NCBI RefSeq assembly: GCF_042477335.2
Contig: NC_091256.1
Coordinates: 38,098,001 to 38,162,000 of the forward strand
Length of the DNA stretch: 64,000 nucleotides
Reading direction: 5' to 3'
Source: Ovis canadensis
Taxonomy: Eukaryota > Chordata > Mammalia > Artiodactyla > Bovidae
The notes below the pieces were generated by a model that was not told the DNA's origin, did not search any database, and worked only from the letters and a program-made list of their open reading frames with translations. Shown one piece after another: positions 32,941 to 44,029 of this stretch. The stretch's first letter is position 1. Every line of letters starts with the position of its first letter. Made by a program: the position numbers and the translations under genes.

Positions 32941-33945
32941 TTTGAATATGACACAGCCTGAACCCCAAATTAACCCCATCCTTGCTCTTTTATCAAAGGT
33001 GTCTGCAAGAAGCAGTTACCTGGCATCTTGCTTCCCGGTTAGAGTCTTACTGAATGCAGAAACCTCATAGGCTTATCAGTGGGAGGGACCAATTTAAGTT
33101 TATACCTTGTGTCAAGACTTCTTCTTTAACTGATTGTATATACAATTACATTTGAAAGTGTTTGCTACCTGCCTGTATGTGGAGGCTTGGTCCCCACTAG
33201 ACCATGAATGTTGTTCATAGTTCACTTACAGGTTTGACATCTGTGCCTAAGGGGTAAGCATTTCTGCCCATCCTGGACAGCTCTTCATTGTTTTATAGGC
33301 TCTTCTTTCTGAAAGCAAAGTCCATTTCTTTGAACGTCAGGAGCAGGCCATCTGCCATAGCCAAGTAACAAATGAGACAGGTTTCCATTTTAGCCCCTAT
33401 TTTCTGTTATTTGTAAGCATTGTGAGAATCCAGGCCTGTGTGCTTTTTTGGTGATGGGGAAGCTTCTCTTAAAACAGAGAAGCTAGATGGTTTGAGAGAA
33501 AATCTGTCTCTCCCCATTTACCCCCAGATGCAAGGTTTTCCCTCCTTTCTAACTCTCTAGCCAGGTTTCTTTTTTGACACTGGTCATTAAAGCCAGATGT
33601 GGGCCTCTTCAGACTCCCAAGATGGTACAGGCTGAAACTTGGAAGAGTTGTGAATGCCTTTGGCATTTGAAGGAGTGGGCTTTCCCAACAAAGACAAATA
33701 TGCGAACTAACACAGTTGGACGTCATACTGTATTTGCGTCTGTCTTAATTGGAATTCCTGGGATGTGATTTCCAATTTAGTGAGCAGTAACTTAGCTCGC
33801 ATTCTATAGAATGGGGCCATAGTCCATGAGTGAAACTCTCGGTAGGAGTTCTTCATGCTAAAATATTTCTGACTGATCCTACTTCTAGTTCCTCCCTGCT
33901 CTAATCTCTTAAACATATCTTGGCCTGTTTGGTTTTCCTAAGCAT
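32941..33945. other. non-repeat DNA, no gene recognised
   Basis: About 1 kb without recognised exon or young repeat. Minor frames have no features. Confidence 0.45.
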
Positions 33946-34026
33946 TGTGGTAGTCACTCAATCATGTCTGACTTTTGTGACCCTATGGACTATAGCCAGC
34001 TGGCTCCTCTGTTCATGGGATTTTCA
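33946..34026 (-). mobile_element. BOV-A SINE fragment
   Basis: gtagtcactcaatcatgtctgac, tgtgaccctatggactatagcc, ctcctctgttcatgggatttt: the 3' part of a ruminant A-unit, minus strand, 5'-truncated. Confidence 0.8.
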
Positions 34027-34180
34027 TAGCTCTGATCAAATTACTGTCCTTCTTATAAAACTTCCATGACTCCCCATTACTTATAGTATCAAATAGACAA
34101 CTATCCACTTAATTCAGCATCCTTAGAAATATGGCTTAGCTCTACCTTCCAACTTTTCCCATTAATTCTGTATGTATATG
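34027..34180 (+). mobile_element. L2 fragment
   Basis: gctctgatcaaattactgtccttcttataaaacttccatgactccccattacttatagtatcaaatag follows the L2 3' half. Confidence 0.6.
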
Positions 34181-34186
34181 TTCTTG

Positions 34187-34374
34187 TGGGCTTCCCTGGT
34201 GGCTCAGATGGTAAAGAGTCTGCCTGCAGTGTGGGAGACTTGGTTTCGATCCCTGGGTCAAGAAGATCCCCTGGAGAAGGGAATGGCTACCCACTTACCT
34301 GGAGAATTCCATGGACAGAGGAGCCTTATGGGCTACAGTCCAGTGGCCAGACATGACTGAGTGACTAACACTTC
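34187..34374 (+). mobile_element. Bov-tA type SINE
   Basis: Head tgggcttccctggtggctcagatgg, A-unit shortened in the middle (ccacttacctggagaattcc lacks the usual cagtattcttg), end gactgagtgactaacac. Confidence 0.9.
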
Positions 34375-34377
34375 TGG

Positions 34378-34421
34378 TGCTTCCCTGGTGGCTCAAACGG
34401 TAAAGAATCTGCATGCCGGTG
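34378..34421 (+). mobile_element. Bov-tA head fragment
   Basis: tgcttccctggtggctcaaacggtaaagaatctgcatgcc is a tRNA-like SINE head with nothing of the A-unit after it, directly following the previous SINE. Confidence 0.75.
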
Positions 34422-34507
34422 AAACCTTATTGACTTTATTTATTAAACGTTTATTTTATGTGAGGTACAGTGTTAGACTCTGGGGTTCAAAGATAAATAC
34501 AGTAAGG

Positions 34508-34648
34508 TTTTTTTTTAAAATAGAAGTTATTTTATTTTGGCTGCACTGTGTGGCTTTTGGAAGCTTAGTTCCCCAACCAGGGATTGAACCCTAGCCTCCA
34601 GCAATGAAAGCACCGAGACCTAATCACTAGACCACCAGAGAATCCCCA
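34508..34648 (-). mobile_element. CHR-type tRNA SINE
   Basis: Poly(T) lead, ttggctgcactgtgtggcttttgg, cttagttccccaaccagggattgaaccc, actagaccaccagagaatcccc. Full-length, minus strand. Confidence 0.88.
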
Positions 34649-34693
34649 ACTAATAAGATTTTTTTTTTTTATCATAAAGTAACTTATAGTTTG

Positions 34694-34911
34694 GGGCTTC
34701 CCAGGTGGCTCAATGGTAAAGAGTCAGCCTTCCAATGCAGGAGGTGCAGGATACATGGGTTTGATCCCTGGGCTGGGAAGATCCCCTGGAGGAGGAAATG
34801 GCAACCTGATCCAGTATTCTTGCCTGGAAAATTCCATGGACAGAGGAGCCTGGCAGATCACAGTCCATGGTGTTGCAGAGTTGGACATGACTGAGCTACC
34901 GAGCACCCACC
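34694..34911 (+). mobile_element. Bov-tA type SINE
   Basis: Head ggggcttcccaggtggctcaatgg, ggtttgatccctgggctggg, agtattcttgcctggaaaattcc, end gacatgactgagctac. Confidence 0.93.
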
Positions 34912-35079
34912 CAACATATAGTTTAGTAGTGGAACTAGGCATTTGAGCAAAAACTGGAGGTAAAATGTGTTAGATACTCCAAGGGAAGAGTAGCCCTTAG
35001 TGTCTGCTGCTAGGCAAAGATCAGGGTAAGTAAAAACCCCTTCACTGCTGGTATATTGGCCATGAGTATTCCTCTTGGT

Positions 35080-35360
35080 TCCCTCTGTCTGTTCTGGCTC
35101 CATGCTTCCCCCACCTCAGATATCACCACCCTGCCCTGGAGACCTGGCACCCTTCTCCCTGAGTCCAGGGGCCCTGCACAGTTCAGGCTCTTGCCATCTC
35201 CCCCAGACTCTTGTCACCATTTCCCAAGTTGTCTCCCCACCTCCATACAACTGCCAGAGTGGTCTTTCTGCAAAGTCCCCATCTGATCATGTCACTCCCC
35301 CAGGAGAGACTCCTTGGTGGCTCCTTGGCCGCCAGGTGATTCCAAAGCTGTGGTGTGAGG
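35080..35360 (+). mobile_element. L2 fragment
   Basis: cagagtggtctttctgcaaagtccccatctgatcatgtcactcccccagg is recognisable L2 text. The flanks are weaker. Confidence 0.55.
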
Positions 35361-36574
35361 TGCCCAGGTAGTGAGACAGGTGCTCAGGCTCTGGGTGCCT
35401 CTGCGTTTCCCTCACCCAGCGGTGTGAGTGCTGGAGTCACGGCAGTGCCTAAGTCTGGCCTGCCGGGGCGGCATCTGGACCTAGAGTGTCCTCAGGCGTC
35501 GTTGCACCCTCGGAGCTTCAGTGGACTGGGTCAGTGTCTCCACGGAGCAAACCCAGGGAGCCGTGGGGCGGGAGGCCTGGGAAAATTGGTGGTGTCCACA
35601 GCTGGGCGCTTCCTTGGCTTTTTGCTGCTGGCCCACCCTCTTCATCCTGCCTGGCTTAAGCTTGATCCCTGAACCCTGCACTCGTCCCTCCTCACTGACC
35701 CATGGATGGCACGTCTGGATGCTCTGTGGGGAATTTCTCCAGGGGGGCTCTGCTTCTGGGAAGGGGGAGCAGAGGCAGGTGAGGCTGGAGGCCTCATGCC
35801 CCATGCGAAGGAGTGTAGATTCCATCCTCCACAGGTGGGGAGGCCTTACAATTTCAGTGGGGGCCCACCGTGGTCGGATTTGGGCTTCAGGACTATCGCA
35901 TCCAGCAGTCTGGAGCCACAGAGGCCGGTTAGGATGCTAAGCATGGAGGCGGTTGAGATGGTAAGGACCAGAACCTTATCAGTGTCCCGGCCAGTCGCTT
36001 GCCCTTGATGCTGTGGGGATCAGGTAGGCAGGAAAGAGGAGCCGTAAGAGGAGATGAGTTCCAGAATCAGCCGTCAGAGATGTTTCCTGTGACTCCTCAG
36101 GGGATTCCGGAGCCAGTGGTCTCCGTACTGGCTCTGCTCAGACTAGGCTTCCTCTGGTGGTGGAGGCCCGAGGCCAGTGGCCTTGCCTGTTCCTGCCACG
36201 TCCTGTCTGCTGAGAGAAGGGGACACAGGACAGGAGGTGAGCTGCCTCATTCCACCAGAGGCCCTGCGCTTAAAAAAGCCGAGCTGGACATGTGAAATAA
36301 AAGCCTGAGGATGTGGTTTGGGTTGTCCCTGAAAAAGATGTCTATTTATGTGTGGAAGGATATTTTCAGATGAGGCTTCATGTGAAGAAAGGGAGGCTGA
36401 CCTCTCTGTCAGGGCTGTTCCTTCAAAGCATGGCGCATTATGCTATGTCAGTTCTGAGGGAGCCGCCGACGCTGTGGCCTATTCATCTTTATCGGGGAGA
36501 CCCATCACAGTTGTGGTGAGGCCAGAGGGCTGCCTGTGGAATTTCTAAGTCTCTAGTCTCAATGTAGAGTGCCT
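35361..36574. other. GC-rich non-repeat DNA, no gene recognised
   Basis: Several overlapping frames of about 100-140 codons on both strands, as expected by chance at this GC content. No splice-bounded exon or domain recognised. Confidence 0.45.
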
Positions 36575-36710
36575 CTCATGGTGTGATGTTAGACAAGACA
36601 CTTCATTTCCCATAGACTCTCTTTAACTATCTGTAAAATACTCCTCCATCTTTTCAGAGGTGACAGGAGATGCAATTAATTTGTGTTTGGAAAGTTCTCA
36701 GAGGCCCCAA
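36575..36710 (+). mobile_element. MIR SINE fragment
   Basis: tcatggtgtgatgttagacaagacacttcatttcccatagactctctttaactatctgtaaaatac fits a diverged MIR. Confidence 0.5.
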
Positions 36711-36947
36711 GATGAAAGCTGCTGTGAAACAGAACTTTCCCCACCAGGATCGAACCTGTGGTTTCACGGTCAAGCTCAGATGTGATTGCTAAGAGCCTGA
36801 TTTTCATGATTTCATATTCTGATCCTTGGAGGATTCATACTCGCTTCCAGTGTCTTTCCTTCTTCTTGAAAAATATTATTTAGGAAAGTTCGTTAAAAAT
36901 ACAGCACTGTACAAATATCATGAATAGCCCTGTACTCACCAACCAAA

Positions 36948-36987
36948 GTCGGACACAACTGAAGCGACTTAGCAGCAGCAGCAGCAG
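36948..36987 (+). mobile_element. 40-bp SINE tail insertion with 11-bp duplication
   Basis: Only the 3' end of a BOV-A/Bov-tA (gtcggacacaactgaagcg, then (AGC)n) is present. It lies between exact copies of CACCAACCAAA at 36937-36947 and 36988-36998. An extremely 5'-truncated but complete integration event. Confidence 0.88.
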
Positions 36988-37282
36988 CACCAACCAAATT
37001 AACAAATAATGAAATTGTTTACAATTAACAGTTTTATTAGCATTTAAAGCTATATTTATCCAATGATACACCATGTCGTGGTTTTAAACCTTGTTTGTTT
37101 TTTACAAGAAAAGAAATAAATGTTTGTATATTTCCCATCCCACCCATTGACCTTCCTCTGACCTTTGAGGGGACCCTGTGGTGGATATGCACCTGTCCTG
37201 TCCACGAGTGTGTGCCCAGTTGCGTCAGCGTGGGTGGCTGCGGCTTCCCCCGGTGAGTGACAGAAATAAGGCATGGAGGATG

Positions 37283-37470
37283 TGGGGTGTAGAGCATGGA
37301 GTTTGGAGTCAGGCGGACCGGGGATTGAGACCTGCCTCTACCACGTCTGGCTGGTGTCCTTTGGCCTTTTTGAGCCCGTTTCCCCATCTGTAACCTGGTG
37401 ATGATCAGTTCACAGTATTGTTGACATGGGGCATAATGATAAATGGCTGGCAATAAATGGTGATTAGTAT
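37283..37470 (+). mobile_element. MIR SINE
   Basis: gcatggagtttggagtcaggcggaccggggattgagacc, cgtttccccatctgtaacctgg, atggctggcaataaatggtgattag. Confidence 0.82.
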
Positions 37471-37837
37471 TATTTAGCCATTTATGTTTTTATCTCTTTT
37501 TTTCCCCCCTGGCTGGGAAACCTTTGAGAACAGGGCCCCTGCTCCTAGTCTATACTAAATGCCTTTTGGATTATTTCCAGCGCCTCCTAACTCAGTATAG
37601 AAGTTTATTAATTTCTTGAAGAAATCTTGGAACTGCCTCAGGCCTGCTCCCAGCCTCAGTTCAGAGGCACACAGGGGCTGGCTTACAGGAATTGTGTTCT
37701 CAGTATACCTAGGAGACACTGGGACAGTCTAGCTGAGAACACTTAGCGGGTTCTGCTGTCATCTCAGATCGCACAGCGGTTCACTGTAGTGGTGAGGGAC
37801 AGGGATGCAGAGCTCCTTCACTGCACTTGATCTTTTA
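37471..37837. other. non-repeat DNA
   Basis: Nothing recognised. Confidence 0.4.
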
Positions 37838-37968
37838 AACTTTATTAACTAATTCTTTATTTGGCTCTGCCAGTGGTAATATGTGAGATCTCGTTCCCTG
37901 ACCAGGGATCAAACCCAAGCCCCCTGCATTAAGACAAAGAGTCTTAATTACTGGACCATCCCTGCCCT
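37838..37968 (-). mobile_element. CHR-type tRNA SINE
   Basis: ttattaactaattctttatttggctctgccagtgg, gatctcgttccctgaccagggatcaaacccaag, cttaattactggaccatcc. Confidence 0.85.
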
Positions 37969-38578
37969 TGATTTTCTTAACAGTCATGGATTTTATCATT
38001 GATGTTTCAGATGCAGTTTTACAAGACTGTGCCCTCATTCCGCTGTTACATGCTCATTTTGCAGCGACTCTTCCCGCCCACCATGGTTGGGGATGTCTGT
38101 CTCTGGCAGAACATGGGATACGCAGGACACCGGACACAGGGGACGCAGAACCCAGAGAACACGAGACACAGACACAGGCAGGAAGGGGACAGTAGGGGGC
38201 GCCAAACCCGCACGGTTCTGCTGGCAGATGGAGCCTGAATGAGTGACAGGGCCTCCAGTTCACATTTTTATTAGTCTGTTTGCTGTCTTCTCTTTCCTGG
38301 GATTTGGTCATTTCTTTCCATAATAGATTTCACAGAAGAATAGCAGAGCATGTTCTTTGTTAAAAGAACAACCAAATTGCCCGTCCTGTTTTTCTGGAAA
38401 AAGAAACCAAAAGCTGCCCAGAGATATTAGGCATTCCCAGAGGGCCCTGTGAAGGTCTTGGGCTCAGAGATCAGGGTCCCTGCCTCAGAGAAGCTGTCAC
38501 CACAGAGGCCATGTCAGTCATCACCCTTTGGTTTGCATTTGTTCATCTTAATCAAGAGCCAGAGTCCTTTGCTCCAAG
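37969..38578. other. non-repeat DNA
   Basis: No gene recognised. 38110-38180 is a purine/CA-rich imperfect repeat (ggacacaggggacgcagaaccc...). Confidence 0.4.
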
Positions 38579-38885
38579 TGCGATGGATTGAATGTTTGTG
38601 TCCCTGAAATCTGTATGTTGAACTGCAATCCCCAATGTGATGGTTTTAAGATGGGGCCTTTGGGAGGTGATTAGATCATGAGGGTGGAGCCCTCTTGAAT
38701 GGAATTAGTGCCTTATGAAAGAGGCTCCAGCCCCTTCCACCAAGTGAAGACTCAGCCAGAAGAACCTGAAAACCTTCACCTTGATCCTGGAGGTCCCAGC
38801 CTGCAAAACTGAGAAATAAATGTTTGTTGTTTAAGCCACTCAGTCTGTGGTGCTTTTGTTATAGTAGCCTGAATGAACTAAGACA
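38579..38885 (+). mobile_element. MaLR solo LTR (MLT1A-like)
   Basis: It begins tgcgatggattgaatgtttgtgtccc and contains atggggcctttgggaggtgattagatcatgaggg and ccccttccaccaagtgaag. A poly(A) signal follows (gagaaataaatg), and it ends ctgaatgaactaagaca. About 307 bp with TG...CA ends. Old ERVL-MaLR LTR without internal part. Confidence 0.85.
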
Positions 38886-39181
38886 TGGGGAAAATCTAAA
38901 CTGAAACATGCTTATCTAGGTCCTATTATTTGCTGTAAGAGCTTGACTATATTTGAGTTTCAGACCTGGGTACCGTATGGAGGTTTTCTAGTCCGGTGTT
39001 TCCTCATCCATCCATCTCTCTAGTTTTTGACATATGAGTGTGCACTCCAGCTAAATGACTTGCTTAATATTTTAACACTCATATAAACACTCATATAAGC
39101 ATGAATTGATTTTATAAGAAAACCATGGCCATAAAAGGAAAATTAATATTCCTCAAGTACATATTACGATGAACAGCAAAG
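38886..39181. other. non-repeat DNA
   Basis: Nothing recognised apart from a short doubled unit (acactcatataa) at about 39076-39100. Confidence 0.4.
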
Positions 39182-39305
39182 GACTTCCCTGGGGGTCCAG
39201 TGGTTAAGACTTTGCCTTCCAGTGCAGGGGGTGCAGGTTCAGTCCCTGGTTGGGAGCTAAAACCCCACACGCCTCACAGCCAAAAACCTGAAACATAAAA
39301 CAGAA
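39182..39305 (+). mobile_element. CHR-type tRNA SINE
   Basis: acttccctgggggtccagtggttaagac, ggttcagtccctggttggg, ending in a degenerate A-rich tail (cctgaaacataaaac). Confidence 0.87.
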
Positions 39306-41599
39306 GAAACATTGTAACAAATTCAACAAAGACTTTAAAAATGGTCCCCATTTTTAAAAAAATTAGCATTATAATAAAAGCACCTAGGACAGCAACTTTG
39401 TTTTGCATGCCTGGAAGCAGTGTGAATTGCCCCAGATCTCTGTGAGTTGCAGAGCTGAATTTAGCTGGGTCTGTTTCCTCTCTGGCACACGGCCACGGCG
39501 GAAAGGAACAGTCTGGTTAAACTGGTAGGTCTTACGCTTTGGGATGGTCTTTGACAAAGTTGTGAACATGGCAATGCCTAGCTTTGCTTCTTAACAGTTT
39601 TCCTTCTGTTGCCAAGTGCGAAAGCCAAAGAAGTCCTTGGGAGGAAGGGGGGCTGGGGTGGGGGTGTAGGCTATCTCTGGATGGCATCTTTCAAGGCAGT
39701 CACTTCCAAGGCGTTGTGAATGCCCACGGTTGGCAGTGAAGTGGGTTGCATGTGCACTCCCAGCAGATGTACACTCATTTATTTGTGATTTTGTACGTGC
39801 ATTACAGTACCAACACATCGTGCATAAAAATTCAGAAAAGACATCTTAAAGATAATGCAAGCAATATTTTAAAATGCTTTGTTAATTGCTATGATCTCTC
39901 TACTGTCATTCGCTAATATCTCAGGCGCCACTGACGCTTATAATTGGGTTCATTACCAACAGTAAATGTAAAGCTACATTTCAAATTGTCTTCCGAGTAA
40001 TTGAAAAACTTTCTGGCTGATGTGTGAGGTCTGATTATATTGTTGTTGCTAACAATGTTTCAGGGTTGCCTTTTTCTTGGTATTCATATTCTTGGTTTCG
40101 CATTATTACATCAACCCATATTTTCTTTTTAGATTAAAAAAAAATGTAAACTTCTATCCCCTTTTTGGGGTGGTTAGTTAAAAATTAAATCCGTTGTGTA
40201 ATTCCACTGACTTAGGCTTGTATGGGGTAGGTCACGTGGTGCTGCCAGAAACAAAACTGCCGCTGTCCACCAATGTCTACGTGCTCCCAGGATCCCTGGA
40301 GACCCTCAGTGATGTGTGATCATCCCTGATGAGTGGACCTGGTGAAGATGTGAAAGTCGTTGCTTATATGAATATTAATAGATCTTATTTTTGTGTTTAT
40401 TTATATGGGAATAAATAGGTGGACAGTTTAATATTTTCTCCCTTCACCCTCTGGATCATCTTTTGCAGCCCACAAAATCTAGAGATCGCAAATGTAGGCA
40501 TATAATCCATATGCTTCAGCTTGGCACATGAAGCCCTTCATGGAGCAGCCTCAGTTCACATGCAATGACAACTCTACTACTTGGCCCCATCTGTGGTTTT
40601 TCCACGAGAATGTGAACTTTGAGGGTGGGAGTCCTAGTCATCCTTGTATTTTCAAAGCACAGCTCATGCCACAGGCCACAGACAGCAGATTCTCAGTTTT
40701 CAAAGCAAAAGTGCTATCGTGAAGGGTCGTGGGCTTCTGGCCTTTCGGGCTAGGCCTGCAAGAACCCTTTGTACACCCCAGACTGTGGGGCCTGGTCCTC
40801 CTGGGAGAGGTCTCCATAGACTGCCCCAGCAGCCTGGGCCCCAGCCCCGCTGGCCTGGCAGGAACTGATGGGCCATCTGGTGCCTGTGGACAGAACAGCG
40901 CTGAACAGACGGGGCAGCCTGCAGGCCTTGCAGCTTGTTTTCTTAGCCTGGTTCTTCCTGGCATCATCCCCACTAGATGATCTGCCCCTAGGCAGCGCTA
41001 TGGTGACACCCTCTCGCCGTTGAGGCCTTTCTGGGCCTCCTGGGGTATTTTAGGAGACTGAGGTAGAAAGCCAGATGGCTCCACCCACTCTCCCAACCCG
41101 GCTTCTGTTTCAAGGCCCGGGAAGTGATAAGCTATTTTAAGAGTGGAAGTAGGGGCAGAATTTTTCCTGGATCCTGGAGCCGGGATACCCCGTGTGTTGT
41201 GGTGGGCAAATATGAGTGTTCTGGCAATGGGATGTATTTGGGTTTTGGGTGCTACTTCAGTCTCTTGTGTGTCCCCCTGATCCTCTCAGCTTTCCTGTAA
41301 TGATGGAGGCTGGTGGGCTGAAGGTGACCCCTACGAACCCTGCCGACTTGAGTTCCCATGATGCTGAACAGACCTCAGAGGGAGCCTTGTCCTCAGGGCA
41401 TTAGCCTGTGAAGTGTGCAGAAATGGCAGGCCGGGAACATGTTTAGCTGATTTATCCCATAAACGAAGATGCATAAACTCACACTGTTTTTGTTAGGTTC
41501 AGGGTGGGGCTTATCTCAGCCTCAGGAGGGTTGAAGTACTTCTGTGAATAGGCATTTGATACCTTACCTTCTAGGGTGACTCTCTTTGAGAAGTGTGTT
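39306..41599. other. non-repeat DNA, no gene recognised
   Basis: The longest apparently repeat-free stretch in the window, about 2.3 kb. The left half is AT-rich, the right half (40700-41400) GC-rich. Frames at 40638-40980 on both strands overlap and lack features. No exon could be assigned. Confidence 0.45.
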
Positions 41600-41708
41600 C
41601 TTGTCTTTTGGATGTACCCCAAGGCTTTCAAGATCTTAGTTCCTCAACCAGGGATTGAACTGACCCTCAGCAGTGAAAGTACGGAGTCCTAACCCCTGGA
41701 CCGCCAAG
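41600..41708 (-). mobile_element. CHR-type tRNA SINE
   Basis: aaggctttcaagatcttagttcctcaaccagggattgaactgaccc, ctaacccctggaccgcca. Confidence 0.8.
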
Positions 41709-41844
41709 TTTGAAGTCCTGAGTTTGGGCCTTGAATCTGCAAGCACTCTGGAGAGCAGAGCAAGCCCTCACCAAAGGGGCTGCAGACAGACACTAGTACT
41801 TTAGGAGTCTCATGCGTTTGTACTTGATGATATCCTACAGCTTC

Positions 41845-41940
41845 CTAAGCACTTTTGGATGCATTGTTACTTCCGTAAACATTTATTGAATGCAAAATGC
41901 CAGAGATGCAAGACAGAGGTGGTACCTGCCCTCAGGGCCA
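41845..41940 (+). mobile_element. L2 3' end fragment
   Basis: gtaaacatttattgaatgcaaaatgccagagatgcaagacagaggtggtacctgccctc matches the L2 3' end pattern. Confidence 0.55.
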
Positions 41941-41989
41941 GTCTTTTTCATTTGGTTACTGCAGTAACTGTGACACAGGCAGGGCGGGA

Positions 41990-42100
41990 GGCCTGGCCTC
42001 ATTTTACCACGAGGAAACTGAGGTTTGGAGACACAGAGCGGCCTGGGCAGGGCCAGAAGCCAGCCTTCAGGGTCCAAATTCAGTCCTACCTACGCTTTTC
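41990..42100 (-). mobile_element. MIR SINE fragment
   Basis: cctcattttaccacgaggaaactgaggtttggagacacagag is antisense MIR core. Confidence 0.65.
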
Positions 42101-42129
42101 ACATCCATGTCTCTTGAGATCCGCACGTG

Positions 42130-42860
42130 GCTTATCAGGGTTGAATCTCTGGGTCATGTGTGATGGTCAGTTATTTTAACCCTTTCAGCCTCAGTTCCAT
42201 CATTTATTCAGTTCAGTTCAGTTCAGTCGCTCAGTCATGTCCGACTCTTTGCGACCCCATGAATGCAGCACTCCAGGCCTCCCTGTCCATCACCAACTCC
42301 CAGAGTTCACCCACACTCATGTCCACTGAGTTGGTGATGCTATCCAGCCATCTCATCCTCTGTTGTCCCCTTCTCCTCCTGCCCCCAATCCCTCCCAGCA
42401 TCAGAGTCTTTTCCAATGAGTCAGCTCTTCTCATGAGGTGGCCAAAGTATTGGAGTTTCAGCTTTAGCATCATTCCTTCCAAAGAAATCCCAGGGCTGAT
42501 CTTCAGAATGGACTGGTTGGATCTCCTTGCAGTCCAAGGGGCTCTCAAGTCTTCTCCAACACCACAGTTCAAAAGCATCAATTCTTTGGTGCTCAGCTTT
42601 CTTCACAGTCCAACTCTCACATCCATACGTGACCACTGGAAAAACCATAGCTTTGACTAGACGGACCTGTGTTGGCAAAGTAATGTCTCTGCTTTTGAAT
42701 ATGCTATCTAGATTGGTCATAACTTTCCATCATTTATAAAAGGAGTTAATAGTAATACCTATCCCCTTGGGTTATTTTGCCAATGAGATAAGGTTTGTAA
42801 CCATTGAGCTCAACATTTGAATATCGTGAATACTTAATAAGTAGCAGTTATTACTATGAT
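42130..42860 (+). mobile_element. MIR SINE split by a BovB insertion
   Basis: Left part cagcctcagttccatcatttat and right part taaaaggagttaatagtaatacctatccccttggg...cgtgaatacttaataagtagcagttattac read through as one MIR once the BovB at 42208-42724 is taken out. Confidence 0.8.
42208..42724 (-). mobile_element. BovB LINE 3' fragment with perfect 13-bp duplication
   Basis: 517 bp of BovB, minus strand, from the (GTTCA)n end to tgctatctagattggtcataac. It encodes the GCESWT to [10 protein letters not shown] part of the C-terminus. TTCCATCATTTAT at 42195-42207 and 42725-42737 is exact. Confidence 0.96.
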
Positions 42861-43068
42861 TGGGCTTCCCTGGTGGCTCAGATGGTAAAGAATCTGCCTG
42901 CAATTCAGGAGACCTGGGTTCAATCCCTGGGTTGAGAAGATCCCCTGGAGAATGGAATGGTGACCCTCTCCAGTATTCTGGCCTGGAGAAGCTCCATGGT
43001 TAGAGGAGCCTGGCGGACTACAGTCCACGGGGTCTCAAACAGTCAGACGCAACTGAGTGACTAAGCAC
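42861..43068 (+). mobile_element. Bov-tA type SINE
   Basis: gggcttccctggtggctcagatggtaaagaatctgcctgc, gggttcaatccctggg, end gcaactgagtgactaagcac. The MIR lies on its left. Confidence 0.94.
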
Positions 43069-43382
43069 ATGATTATTATTGTGAGACTTGGCTAACTCTG
43101 GGTTTGGAGATACTGGGGTGAGCCCAGGAGACTTTATACTGTACCATCAAACAACTGTCCAGCATTCAACACTCACTTCAGTGAAACCCTTCAGAACTCA
43201 CAGGATGTGCCTGTTTACTAAAATTGATGACTTCCTTTGTTGACTGCGATTTATGTGAGGGAAGCAAAGCAGCCTTGTTATTAGTATTAGTGTTATTACT
43301 GATTATGACGATGATAACAGCTTTACTACTACTACTAATTGGTGCTATTATTCTTATTAAACTTTCCCTAGGCATCACCCGT
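43069..43382. other. non-repeat DNA
   Basis: Nothing recognised. A short TTA-rich run occurs near 43275-43360. Confidence 0.4.
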
Positions 43383-43585
43383 GGGCTTCCCTGGTGTCAC
43401 AGTGGTAAAGAATCTACCTGCCAGTGCAGGAGACCCGGATTTGATCTCTGGGTTGCGAAGATCCCCTGAAGAAGGAAATGGCAACCCACCCCAGTATTCT
43501 GGCCTGGGCAGTCCCATAAACAGAGGAGCCTGGTGGGCTACAGTCCATGGGGTTGCAGAGAGTTGGACCCTACTTAGCAACTAAA
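43383..43585 (+). mobile_element. Bov-tA type SINE
   Basis: gggcttccctggtgtcacagtgg, gatttgatctctgggttgcg, ccagtattctggcctggg, ggggttgcagagagttgg. Confidence 0.93.
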
Positions 43586-44029
43586 CCATCAGCAAGTATC
43601 ACTTGTACCTCTCAGGGAGAAGAACACTGAAATCCATAAGGACCAGATTAGCTTTATCTAATATTTTTTTCAGGGGTTTTTGATTCTGAATTTATGTCAC
43701 CCATGGGCATCTTTATTTTCTGGTAGGAAGTGGGCCTCTCTTTACTCCTGTCTCGGGGAAAGAACCTTGTGAGGCAGATGATAAACCCTAGAAAGGTAAA
43801 GTTAACAACAAAAAAATTGAGGAGCCCTGTTGCAGGATTTACAACAAGGAAACATGTTCTAAATAACCAAGGATTCTCACAAAGAAGGAAAGTTATCAAA
43901 TTAACATCCTGAAGACAGGTATTCTTCATTGACTGTAGTGATTTTGAGGCAGATACAGAAAGAAAATCATGGTGTAAATATTAAGGCTATACTTTATTTA
44001 AGACATTAAAAAAAATTATTTTTAATTGA
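43586..44029. other. AT-rich non-repeat DNA
   Basis: No gene or repeat recognised. It ends with an A-rich stretch just before the ERV fragment. Confidence 0.4.

Noticed and set aside
35481..35940. Overlapping frames of 114-139 codons on both strands
   Set aside because: Typical of GC-rich non-coding DNA; the frames contradict each other and none shows a domain.
36737..36775. tRNA-like patch on the minus strand (aggttcgatcctgg resembling a T-arm/B-box)
   Set aside because: No matching acceptor stem or anticodon arm can be built around it; the stem of the T-arm has a bulge. Probably chance or a decayed SINE piece.
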